DNA of 64,000 nt, taken from Gammaproteobacteria bacterium. GTDB taxonomy: Bacteria > Pseudomonadota > Gammaproteobacteria > Steroidobacterales > Woeseiaceae. Below, one piece after another: positions 1 to 7,016 of the stretch (within the stretch, counting starts at the first letter, position 1; each line of letters opens with the position of its first letter). The notes under the pieces were generated by a model. It was not told where the DNA came from and did not search any database. It saw nothing but the letters and a program-made list of their open reading frames with translations. Both the position numbers and the translations under genes were made by a program. The stretch is taken from the NCBI GenBank assembly GCA_029863125.1, contig JAOTWB010000001.1, forward strand, positions 1 through 64,000. The letters run 5' to 3'.

Positions 1-244
1 AATAGTCGTCGTCGAGCTGTGTCTGCTCCGTCGTCGAGAAGACGCTGCGAACTTCCTGGGGATCGAACGCATCAACCAGTTCCTCCGCCCGCGCGCGCAG
101 TGCGTCGCAGGCGTCGACGCTGACGAAGTCGCGCAGCACGAGCACACCGGCGTTTTTGAAATCCGAGAGCATTCTCTCCGTCAGGCGGCCGCCCGCAGGC
201 GCAGCGTGGGAAGGAATATCGCTGATTGGCCAATCTTCGTCCAT
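1..244 (-). CDS. Phytanoyl-CoA dioxygenase (PhyH) family protein, N-terminal part only
   Basis: Reading the minus strand from the ATG at 244 gives 81 codons open to the window edge, so the C-terminus lies outside. A hydrophobic-aromatic stretch (FKNAGVLVLRDFV) is followed by a helix rich in Ala, Arg and Glu (DALRARAEELVDAF) and then VRSVFSTTEQ, the usual N-terminal pattern of PhyH/PHYHD1-like Fe(II)/2-oxoglutarate oxygenases. The HxD...H metal ligands would lie downstream and cannot be checked. An AAGGTG ribosome site sits just upstream of the start. It is divergent from the TonB receptor gene with about 127 bases between them, so the two may share control. Substrate unknown. Confidence 0.72.
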   Translation of the reverse strand, partial: MDEDWPISDIPSHAAPAGGRLTERMLSDFKNAGVLVLRDFVSVDACDALRARAEELVDAFDPQEVRSVFSTTEQTQLDDDY

Positions 245-295
245 ATATCCACACCTTAGAGCACGCCCTCAGCGCAAACAAGGGAGATGATCAGC

Positions 296-335
296 TATAC
301 TTCAGCGCACCGATGGCTCTTTTTGCACCGAGCCA
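296..335 (+). promoter_or_regulatory. Putative promoter -10 and palindromic operator upstream of the TonB receptor gene
   Basis: A TATACT hexamer at 296-301 is a good -10 candidate for the receptor gene; no convincing -35 is visible. Just downstream lies a perfect inverted repeat, TGGCTC (314-319), ten bases, GAGCCA (330-335), placed where a repressor would block initiation or early elongation. The receptor gene itself has a strong GGGGAGA ribosome site before its ATG at 372. The binding protein is unknown. Confidence 0.4.
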
Positions 336-371
336 GACGACCAACACAATTCATCTCTGGGGGAGATAATC

Positions 372-2567
372 ATGAAGAACAATAAGCTACTGCTGTCGGC
401 GCTCTGCACGATCGCACTTTTCGGAACGTCGTCCGCTGCGTTCGCGCAGGAGAGCAAATCGCTGATCGAGGAAATCACGGTAACGGCGACGAAGCGAGCT
501 CAGAGCATCTATGAAGTGCCCATCGCGGTCAGCGCTTTCGAAGGCGACAAGCTCGCGCAACAGGGCATCGTCGACATTGTCGATATCGGCAAGTTTGTTC
601 CGAACCTCAACATCACGCAGTTCTCGGCGGGCCATACGTCCTCGTCGAATCCGTTCATTCGCGGCATCGGGCTGCAGGATCACCTGATTACGACCGACCC
701 CGGCGTCAGTGTGTATGTCGACGGCGTGTACCTGGGCCGCCAGGTCGGCCAAAACTGGAGCCTGTCGAACATTGAGCGTCTCGAGGTCTTGCGCGGCCCA
801 CAGGGCACACTATATGGCCGTAACTCAATCGGTGGTGCAATCAACATCATCACGAAGACACCCGGAGCTGCTCCCGGCGCCCGTATCAGCCTGGAAGCGG
901 GTAGCCGTGATCGATTGAATGCCGATTTTTATGGCGACATGGAGCTCTCCGATACTGTGGCACTCTCGATTACCGGCGGCTACAAGAGCCGTGGCGGCAT
1001 CGGTAAGTTCATCAACCTGCCGAACGCTGGTATCGAAGTTGGTGAAACACAGGAAGTATTTGCGCGCGCAGCACTGAAGTACCAACCGGGCGATAATTTC
1101 CGGATTGTCATCGCGGCAGACGCAAATGATGCCGAAGGTGGACTCAGGCCGTATACGACGCTGATCGACGAATTGCCGAATGGCGCCGTGTTTGGTGCTG
1201 GATTTCGTAATTCTGACCTTGCAGCGGATCCATACGACAATGCAACCGGGCAGGCCAATCAGACGCGCGTTTCGAATGAGGCACAGGGTCTGTCAATAAC
1301 GGCCGACTGGGACTGGAATGATGAACTCTCGGCAAAAGTTATCGTTAGCACGCGAAGCTCAGAATACAAGGCAGGCCTTGACGATGACAGTTTCGAAGCG
1401 GATTTCCTGTCGTTTCCGGAAAACGGCGAGGCCGATCAGACCTCGTTCGAACTGCAGCTCAACGGGGACTATGGGAACTGGGATTTCGTGTCCGGCATCT
1501 ATTACTTCGAAGAGGATGGCATCAACGACCAAGACCCGACTATTTTCCTCGGCGGTCCCGGCACGTTCACGCTCAGTCAGGAGACCCAGAGTATGGCGAT
1601 CTACGGTAACGTAGGCTATGACGTCAGCGATGCATTGCGTCTGTCGGTCGGTATTCGACTCACAGAAGATGAGAAGGACGCTGCCGTAGAAATCAACGAC
1701 GACCCTGCCACTCCGGGGAACGACCCCTTGATCGCCGAAACCGCGAGCGATGACTGGTCGGAGGTCAGCTGGGACCTTTCAGCCACCTACGATTTCAACG
1801 AGCGAATGAACGTCTACGGAACGATTCAAACCGGCTACCAGTCCGGCCAGTTCCCGGCGCGTCCGTTCTGCCTGTTTGGCTTTCTCGATTTCACACAGCC
1901 AGGCAATGTGAGTCGACCGAACTGTTTTGTCGCCCAAGATGACAACATAACGGCGACCAATTACGAGATTGGTATCAAAGGACAGCCGCTCGATTGGTGG
2001 CAGGTCAGCGCGGCCGTGTTCCTGACGCAGTACGAGGACCTGCCGTATCAGGTCAGCACGACGCAAGGTGGCGGATTCAACACCGTCAACCTGATTGTCG
2101 ACCAGGATTCGACCGGCTTCGAGCTCGAGACGACAGCGATCTTTTCGGATAATTTCCTGGTGCACGCGTCGCTCGGTCTAATCGACGTTGACGTCGACGA
2201 GCAGGGCGGCGTTAAGCCGGTTGCGCCGCTGACGCCGGAACTGACTTTCTCGCTGAGTCCGGAGCTGCGTGTCCCGATGTCGGGCGGTGGCGAGATGACA
2301 TTCCGCGTTGACTATTCGTTCCGCGATGACATGTACGGTGAGCCCAGCTCCGATCCCGGGCGCCTGACCGCAATTGACAGCCGCTCCCTGATCAATGCAG
2401 ATATCTCGTACCGATCCGCAGACGAGAGCTGGGTGGCTGCGATATACGGCAGAAATATCACCGACGAGCGTTACGACAATGCGCGCTTGAATACCGGCGA
2501 CTACGTCCTGCAGATTCTCAGCAACGATGCGAGCGAGTTCGGCCTGCGACTGACAAAGAACTTCTAG
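372..2567 (+). CDS. TonB-dependent outer-membrane receptor
   Basis: A 731-residue protein with a Sec signal peptide ending near AAFAQ (about residue 26) and a TonB box-like segment (EEITVTATKR). The plug domain follows at roughly residues 45-155, with the family pattern RGIG...PGVSVYVDGVY and VEVLRGPQGTLYGRNSIGGAINIITK (shown here in part: LRGPQGTLYGRNSIGG). The rest is a 22-strand type beta-barrel ending in aromatic Phe (LTKNF). It should import a substrate across the outer membrane using TonB-ExbBD energy. Substrate is not readable: the subgroup is that of many oligotroph receptors lacking a siderophore signature. The next gene, an amidohydrolase lipoprotein, could process what it imports, but a terminator separates them. 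Confidence 0.93.
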   Translation: MKNNKLLLSALCTIALFGTSSAAFAQESKSLIEEITVTATKRAQSIYEVPIAVSAFEGDKLAQQGIVDIVDIGKFVPNLNITQFSAGHTSSSNPFIRGIGLQDHLITTDPGVSVYVDGVYLGRQVGQNWSLSNIERLEVLRGPQGTLYGRNSIGGAINIITKTPGAAPGARISLEAGSRDRLNADFYGDMELSDTVALSITGGYKSRGGIGKFINLPNAGIEVGETQEVFARAALKYQPGDNFRIVIAADANDAEGGLRPYTTLIDELPNGAVFGAGFRNSDLAADPYDNATGQANQTRVSNEAQGLSITADWDWNDELSAKVIVSTRSSEYKAGLDDDSFEADFLSFPENGEADQTSFELQLNGDYGNWDFVSGIYYFEEDGINDQDPTIFLGGPGTFTLSQETQSMAIYGNVGYDVSDALRLSVGIRLTEDEKDAAVEINDDPATPGNDPLIAETASDDWSEVSWDLSATYDFNERMNVYGTIQTGYQSGQFPARPFCLFGFLDFTQPGNVSRPNCFVAQDDNITATNYEIGIKGQPLDWWQVSAAVFLTQYEDLPYQVSTTQGGGFNTVNLIVDQDSTGFELETTAIFSDNFLVHASLGLIDVDVDEQGGVKPVAPLTPELTFSLSPELRVPMSGGGEMTFRVDYSFRDDMYGEPSSDPGRLTAIDSRSLINADISYRSADESWVAAIYGRNITDERYDNARLNTGDYVLQILSNDASEFGLRLTKNF

Positions 2568-2589
2568 GCGTATTTCGTCCGCGATAGAA

Positions 2590-2618
2590 GAGCCGGTCTT
2601 TCGACCGGCTCTTTTTTT
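2590..2618 (+). terminator. Rho-independent terminator after the TonB receptor gene
   Basis: A perfect nine-base stem GAGCCGGTC / GACCGGCTC with a four-base TTTC loop is followed by seven T residues (2612-2618). It begins 22 bases after the receptor stop codon. Confidence 0.93.
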
Positions 2619-2644
2619 CCTCGGGCCCGACCGAAATCCGGTGC

Positions 2645-2650
2645 TACAAT
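2645..2650 (+). promoter_or_regulatory. Putative -10 element of the amidohydrolase gene
   Basis: TACAAT matches the sigma-70 -10 consensus at five of six positions and lies 19 bases before the ATG at 2670, between the upstream terminator and the gene. No good -35 is visible. A GAGGGGA ribosome site precedes the start. Confidence 0.35.
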
Positions 2651-2669
2651 CAGCGCCAGAGGGGACCTC

Positions 2670-4109
2670 ATGAAAACAATAAGTCATTGTTTTATATATA
2701 TTTTAATCGCCCTTAGCCTCGGCGCATGCGGCTCCATTCCAGCACCCGAAGCTGCGGCCGGTAACGGCAGCCAGATCGACCTTGTCGTCAGCGGCGATTA
2801 CGTGGTCAGCATGGACGAAGCGGGTACAGTTTATGAGAACGGTGCCGTCGCAATCGACGACGGCCTGATCCTGGCGATCGGTCCCGCCCGGGACATTCTT
2901 GCCAACTATCGCGCCGCGAAAATACTCGATGGCGAGCACCGAATCGTCATGCCCGGACTCATCAACGGCCATTCGCATGCAGCCATGACGCTGCTTCGCG
3001 GCGTCGCCGACGACCTGGCCCTGATGGACTGGCTCAATAATTACATTTTCCCCGCCGAGGTAGAGTTCGTCGACAGCGAGTTCGTTCGTATTGGAACGGA
3101 ACTCGCTTGCTGGGAGATGATTCGTGGTGGTACGACGACTTTTGTCGACATGTACTACTACCCTGACACGATCGCCGAAGTGATCGACCGCTGCGGAATG
3201 CGCGCCATGATCTCTGCGACAGTAATCGACCAGCGCAGTCCCGACGCTGAAAACGCTGACGACTCTATCCGGAAGGGCATCGCATTCATTCAGCGATGGC
3301 GAGGCAAGAGCGAGCGCATCACGCCGATATTGGGACCACATGCAAACTATACGCTGAATGCGGAGCAGCTCCGAGCCACGCGCGAGGCTGCCATGAAGCT
3401 CGGCGCGCCAATCAGTATTCACATATCGGAATCACCGTTCGAATTACAGTACTCGAAAGACACCTACGGCATGCCGAGCATCCAGATGTACGAATCCATC
3501 GGATTTTTCGAGGGTCCGACTATCGCCGCGCATGTTGTTTGGCCAACAAAAGAAGAGATTCCGATCCTGGCGGAACGCAAAGTCGGCGTTATCCATAATC
3601 CCACATCGAACATGAAGATTGCTTCGGGCATTTCTCCGGTTGCCGAAATGCTTGCGGCAGGAGTTCGCGTTGGCCTCGGCACCGACGGTGCAGCAAGCAA
3701 CAATGACCTCGACATGTGGGAGGAAATGCGCCTGGCATCGCTGCTACAAAAAGTAGACCGAATGGATCCGGAGGTGATGTCCGCCACGACCGTGCTCACC
3801 ATGGCTACGCGAGGTGGCGCAACGGCGATTGGTCTCGGAGATATTACTGGTTCTCTCGAAGTCGGAAAACACGCGGACCTTATCCAGGTAGCGTTCGATG
3901 ACGTGCATCACATACCCACCTACAATGTGATTTCGCACCTGCTCTATGTCACCGATGAACAGGACGTGGCGTCGGTCGTCGTCGACGGACATGTCCTGAT
4001 GGAAGAAGGAGAAATACTCACTATCGATACGAAACGGGTTGCGGTCGAATCGAAAGCGCTTGCGGCAAGAATCCAGGCGGCGCTGAAACAAAGAAATCAG
4101 TCGCCATAG
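2670..4109 (+). CDS. Lipoprotein amidohydrolase of the TRZ/ATZ (SAH/MTA deaminase-like) family
   Basis: A 479-residue protein starting with a signal peptide that ends in the lipobox LGAC, so the mature enzyme should be a periplasmic or outer-membrane lipoprotein. The metal site of the aminohydrolase barrel is present: the HxH pair in NGHSHAAM, a His in GPHANYTL, HISES with its Glu, and the Asp in GLGTDGAASNN. This is the arrangement of S-adenosylhomocysteine/methylthioadenosine and related deaminases, which hydrolyse amino or amide groups on heterocycles using one Zn or Fe ion. Cytoplasmic relatives normally lack a lipobox, so the location is unusual. The TonB receptor upstream suggests a scavenging role on an imported heterocycle, which is inference. 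Confidence 0.85.
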   Translation: MKTISHCFIYILIALSLGACGSIPAPEAAAGNGSQIDLVVSGDYVVSMDEAGTVYENGAVAIDDGLILAIGPARDILANYRAAKILDGEHRIVMPGLINGHSHAAMTLLRGVADDLALMDWLNNYIFPAEVEFVDSEFVRIGTELACWEMIRGGTTTFVDMYYYPDTIAEVIDRCGMRAMISATVIDQRSPDAENADDSIRKGIAFIQRWRGKSERITPILGPHANYTLNAEQLRATREAAMKLGAPISIHISESPFELQYSKDTYGMPSIQMYESIGFFEGPTIAAHVVWPTKEEIPILAERKVGVIHNPTSNMKIASGISPVAEMLAAGVRVGLGTDGAASNNDLDMWEEMRLASLLQKVDRMDPEVMSATTVLTMATRGGATAIGLGDITGSLEVGKHADLIQVAFDDVHHIPTYNVISHLLYVTDEQDVASVVVDGHVLMEEGEILTIDTKRVAVESKALAARIQAALKQRNQSP

Positions 4110-4137
4110 CAATAAAAACAAACCGAAGGAGAAAATT

Positions 4138-4551
4138 ATGGGGAAGAATATAGCGGCCGGCATCGCCGGTGTTGTTATCGCCGTTGCGCTCGTTTGGCTC
4201 ATTGAAATGATCGGACACTCGGTCTATCCGCCGCCGCCGAACCTGGATTTTGCAGACCGGGATGCGATGCGCGACTACATATCGACACTACCGATTGGCG
4301 CGTTTCTATTCCTGGGCGGCGCCTGGTTTGTCGCAACGCTGTGCGGCACGTTTGCCGCGTGCAAAATTGGAAGCGCAAAGCCCGTTGTTTTTGCCGGTGT
4401 CGTAGGTGGGCTGATGCTCATCGCTACTGCTGCGAATTTAATCATGATTCCTCACCCGCTCTGGTTCTCGATACTCGGTATCGTTGGCATCATGATTGCG
4501 GCTTGGCTCGGCATGACGCTGGCAGCGGGGTCGGCGAGCAACCGCGAATGA
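4138..4551 (+). CDS. Small integral membrane protein, four predicted helices
   Basis: A 137-residue hydrophobic protein whose start has a good AAGGAG site. Helices lie near residues 5-25 (with a Pro-rich loop after HSVY), 50-72, 80-101 and 107-127. No catalytic or transport motif is recognisable. It begins 28 bases after the amidohydrolase, and its stop overlaps the start of the thioesterase gene in an ATGA sequence, so the genes are probably one transcript with translational coupling. Function unknown. Confidence 0.75.
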   Translation: MGKNIAAGIAGVVIAVALVWLIEMIGHSVYPPPPNLDFADRDAMRDYISTLPIGAFLFLGGAWFVATLCGTFAACKIGSAKPVVFAGVVGGLMLIATAANLIMIPHPLWFSILGIVGIMIAAWLGMTLAAGSASNRE

Positions 4552-5021
4552 AGGCCATCCAGGATCGGCTGGCACACAATCATTGCTACGGCTGTGGCGC
4601 TGGTAATGAAAAAGGTCTGCAAATCAAGAGTCACTGGCATGGTGAGGAGTGCGTTTGTCATTACACGCCGCGGCCCGAGCAATGCGCCGGGCCGAAGCAG
4701 TATGTTTACGGTGGCACAATTGCGAGCCTTGTCGACTGTCACAGCGTCGGCACGGCGCTGTCCAACTATTACAGGCTGGAGGGGCGCGACGTTGGTGAGG
4801 CACCGGAGATCTGGTGCGTGACAGGACGCCTGACCGTTAACTACCTGGCGCCGACGCCCATCGACAGGGAGATTGAAGTCAGGGCAAGCATCGAGGAAGT
4901 CGGCGAGCGAAAGACGCGCGTCAAATCACGTGTTTATTCGGGCGGAATCCAGACGGCCGAGGGCGAGGTCATCGCGATTCGCGTTCCTGATTCATGGAAA
5001 AACAAGGACGGACGCACATAG
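4548..5021 (+). CDS. PaaI-type hotdog-fold acyl-CoA thioesterase
   Basis: A 157-residue protein read from the ATG at 4548 that overlaps the upstream stop. An N-terminal CYGCG pair of cysteines is followed by the hotdog core: the VYGGTIASLVDCHSVGTA helix with an Asp at the position used in catalysis by the family, and the strand LTVNYLAPTPIDREIEV. The PaaI/4HBT family hydrolyses acyl-CoA thioesters in the cytoplasm. The substrate is unknown. It is coupled to the small membrane protein before it. The open frame can be extended upstream, but that extension runs inside the membrane-protein gene and is not credible. Confidence 0.85.
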   Translation: MKAIQDRLAHNHCYGCGAGNEKGLQIKSHWHGEECVCHYTPRPEQCAGPKQYVYGGTIASLVDCHSVGTALSNYYRLEGRDVGEAPEIWCVTGRLTVNYLAPTPIDREIEVRASIEEVGERKTRVKSRVYSGGIQTAEGEVIAIRVPDSWKNKDGRT

Positions 5022-5112
5022 CTCCGCAAAAGGCGAACTGGGTCACTCAACCTGCCCGAAAAGGCCGCTACTCTGGTCTTCCGAACCTCTACTCAGGGCA
5101 AGGCGGGTCGGA

Positions 5113-6873
5113 TTGGCGGAAAAAAGAACAGCTAGTGATGCGCGGCCGGGATCGTACGACAACCTGCCGGACTGGACATTTATTGCCTCTGATAAAGGCG
5201 CACTCATCGAGACCGTGGCCGGCGCCGCGGCCGGTTCGGCCTTCTGTCCCGACCAACAGGCCGGTGCGGATATTACTGCCTACCTGCCTGAGAAGATCGC
5301 CAAGCTCATAAAAATGAATATCGCCAAAGCGCTGCGTAGCCGCGCCGACGTCGCGTTCACATTCGAGCTGGATGGCAAACCCGAATCCGTTCATTACGAG
5401 CTGAGATTGATTGTCATCGGACGCAAGAAAGTCATGGCGATCCTGCGTGACTTGCGTCGCTTTCCCGCCGCGGGAGCAGCCGGACGAGCCTCCGACGCCA
5501 GTACTTCATCTCGCCTTCCGGGTGCCGCAGCCCTGCTCGACGCCGCTGTCGACGATGCCAGGCTTCGCGAACGAGGCCTGACCGTCATGGTCGTTGGCCT
5601 TGAGCAGCTCGTGCGCCTGACCCGGCGAATAGGAAAACCGGTTCGTCGTGCGATGTTCTCGATCGCGGCGCAACGCATTGAAGACTGTTTGAGATCACAA
5701 CGCAGAACCGGCCACACCGGTTCGGATGGCGATAACTTCGCCGACCTGACCCGGCTCGGAAGCGAGGAGTTCCTTGTTGTGCTGAGCAACGTGGAAGATC
5801 GCGATGCTGCCGGACAGGTCGCCAATCGAATTCGCGCCGCATTCTTGAATCCGATCGCCTACGAGGGCCAAAAGTTCACTATTGACCCGGCGATCGGCAT
5901 TGCACTTTATCCGGTCGACAGCGACAGTTCAGACGATTTACTAAAACGCGCACGCGTTGCGCTCGATGAGGCGGCAATCCGCAGTGACCAGGGCTATGAG
6001 TTTTATGCAACTACGATGAAATTCCGCGCCCTGCAGCGACTCGACGGCAAAACCGAACTCGCCTGGGCCCTGGAGAACGACCAACTCGGCCTTCACTATC
6101 TGCCAAGAATCAATCTCAAGACCGGTTATATCGGCGGCCTCGAGGCACTGCTACGCTGGGAGCACCCCCTGCGCGGCATGGTCGCGCTGGATGAAGTCAT
6201 CCCGCTTGCGGAAGCAACCGGGCTCATGCGGCCCCTGGGCGAATGGATCCTTGAATCGGCCTGTGTGCAGGCAGCCCGCTGGCAACGTGAAATTGCCGGC
6301 ATGCCTCCCGTATCAGTCAATCTTTCCGAAGGCGAATTTACACGTGAGGGCCTTGACGCCGTGGTGCTAAAAGCCCTGCAGTCATCGGGGCTGTCGCCCG
6401 AGGGTCTCGAACTCGAAATTAGCGAAGAAACGCTGATGCGCGTTTCCGACGCCGACCTTATCCTGGAGAAACTGGGTAAAATTGGCGTGGGCCTGGTGGT
6501 CGATGATTTCGGCGTGGGCCATTCCTCGCTGGGTCGCCTGATACGGCTGCCCGTTAATGCGATCAAGATCGATCGTACATTTGTCGACAAGTGTCAGTTC
6601 GACGACACCGAGCGCTCGGTCTGTTCCGCTATTATTGCGCTGGCAATCAGCATGAATCTCACCGTCATTGCCGAAGGCGTCGAGAGCACCGAGCAAATCG
6701 ACTTCCTGCGTGAACAGGGTTGCCATGCGCTGCAAGGTTTTGTCATCACGGAACCCTTGCCGCCCGAGGACGTTCCGGATTTCGTCACCCCGCACCTCGT
6801 TGCAGCATCAGACCCTTCTGTCGTGGACCTCGACACGATTCGCACCCGTTTTCGCCTCTACGGAGCGATTTGA
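5113..6873 (+). CDS. PAS-GGDEF-EAL protein: probable c-di-GMP phosphodiesterase with degenerate GGDEF
   Basis: No ATG lies in a sensible place; the best start is the TTG at 5113, preceded by AGGCGG, giving 586 residues. A PAS-like segment (about residues 15-110, from LPDWTFIASD) is followed by a GGDEF domain whose signature is GSEEF, with the second Gly lost, so cyclase activity is doubtful. The EAL domain (about 320-570) keeps every usual catalytic element: EALLRW, the Asn in SVNLS, the Glu in ELEISEE, DDFG, the Lys in IKIDR, AEGVE and the Gln in LQGF. No membrane segment is seen, so it should be cytoplasmic. The usual model for this architecture is a degenerate GGDEF acting as a GTP-sensing activator of the EAL domain. 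Confidence 0.88.
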   Translation: MAEKRTASDARPGSYDNLPDWTFIASDKGALIETVAGAAAGSAFCPDQQAGADITAYLPEKIAKLIKMNIAKALRSRADVAFTFELDGKPESVHYELRLIVIGRKKVMAILRDLRRFPAAGAAGRASDASTSSRLPGAAALLDAAVDDARLRERGLTVMVVGLEQLVRLTRRIGKPVRRAMFSIAAQRIEDCLRSQRRTGHTGSDGDNFADLTRLGSEEFLVVLSNVEDRDAAGQVANRIRAAFLNPIAYEGQKFTIDPAIGIALYPVDSDSSDDLLKRARVALDEAAIRSDQGYEFYATTMKFRALQRLDGKTELAWALENDQLGLHYLPRINLKTGYIGGLEALLRWEHPLRGMVALDEVIPLAEATGLMRPLGEWILESACVQAARWQREIAGMPPVSVNLSEGEFTREGLDAVVLKALQSSGLSPEGLELEISEETLMRVSDADLILEKLGKIGVGLVVDDFGVGHSSLGRLIRLPVNAIKIDRTFVDKCQFDDTERSVCSAIIALAISMNLTVIAEGVESTEQIDFLREQGCHALQGFVITEPLPPEDVPDFVTPHLVAASDPSVVDLDTIRTRFRLYGAI

Positions 6874-6884
6874 CACGACCATTA

Positions 6885-6900
6885 TGTGACGCACTTCACA
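6885..6900 (+). promoter_or_regulatory. Perfect CRP/Clp-type binding site upstream of the subtilase gene
   Basis: TGTGA (6885-6889), six bases, TCACA (6896-6900): an exact match to the CRP half-site consensus, with an extra symmetric A and T on the flanks. It lies in the 143-base gap before the subtilase gene, 117 bases from its ATG. A weak -10 candidate, CATACA (6924-6929), would place the site centre near -42, the class II activator position. Known CRP relatives in Xanthomonadales (Clp) bind this same motif and are inhibited by c-di-GMP. Confidence 0.6.
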
Positions 6901-7016
6901 TTCGGTTGCGTGCCCGTGTTTGCCATACACGTCTCAAATTGCCTCCGGTTTGTTCCAATAGCATCACGCCGACCAGAAATATGTCGGCCCATGATGACAC
7001 AAGCAGGAACAGACAA

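Noticed and set aside
4873-5112. Upstream extension of the PAS-GGDEF-EAL frame
   Set aside because: It overlaps the thioesterase gene and its translation is low-complexity Arg/Ser-rich with no domain. The TTG at 5113 is the better start.
6874-7016. Possible c-di-GMP (GEMM) riboswitch before the subtilase
   Set aside because: I looked for the conserved GEMM elements and did not find them; the CRP-like palindrome is the only clear signal.
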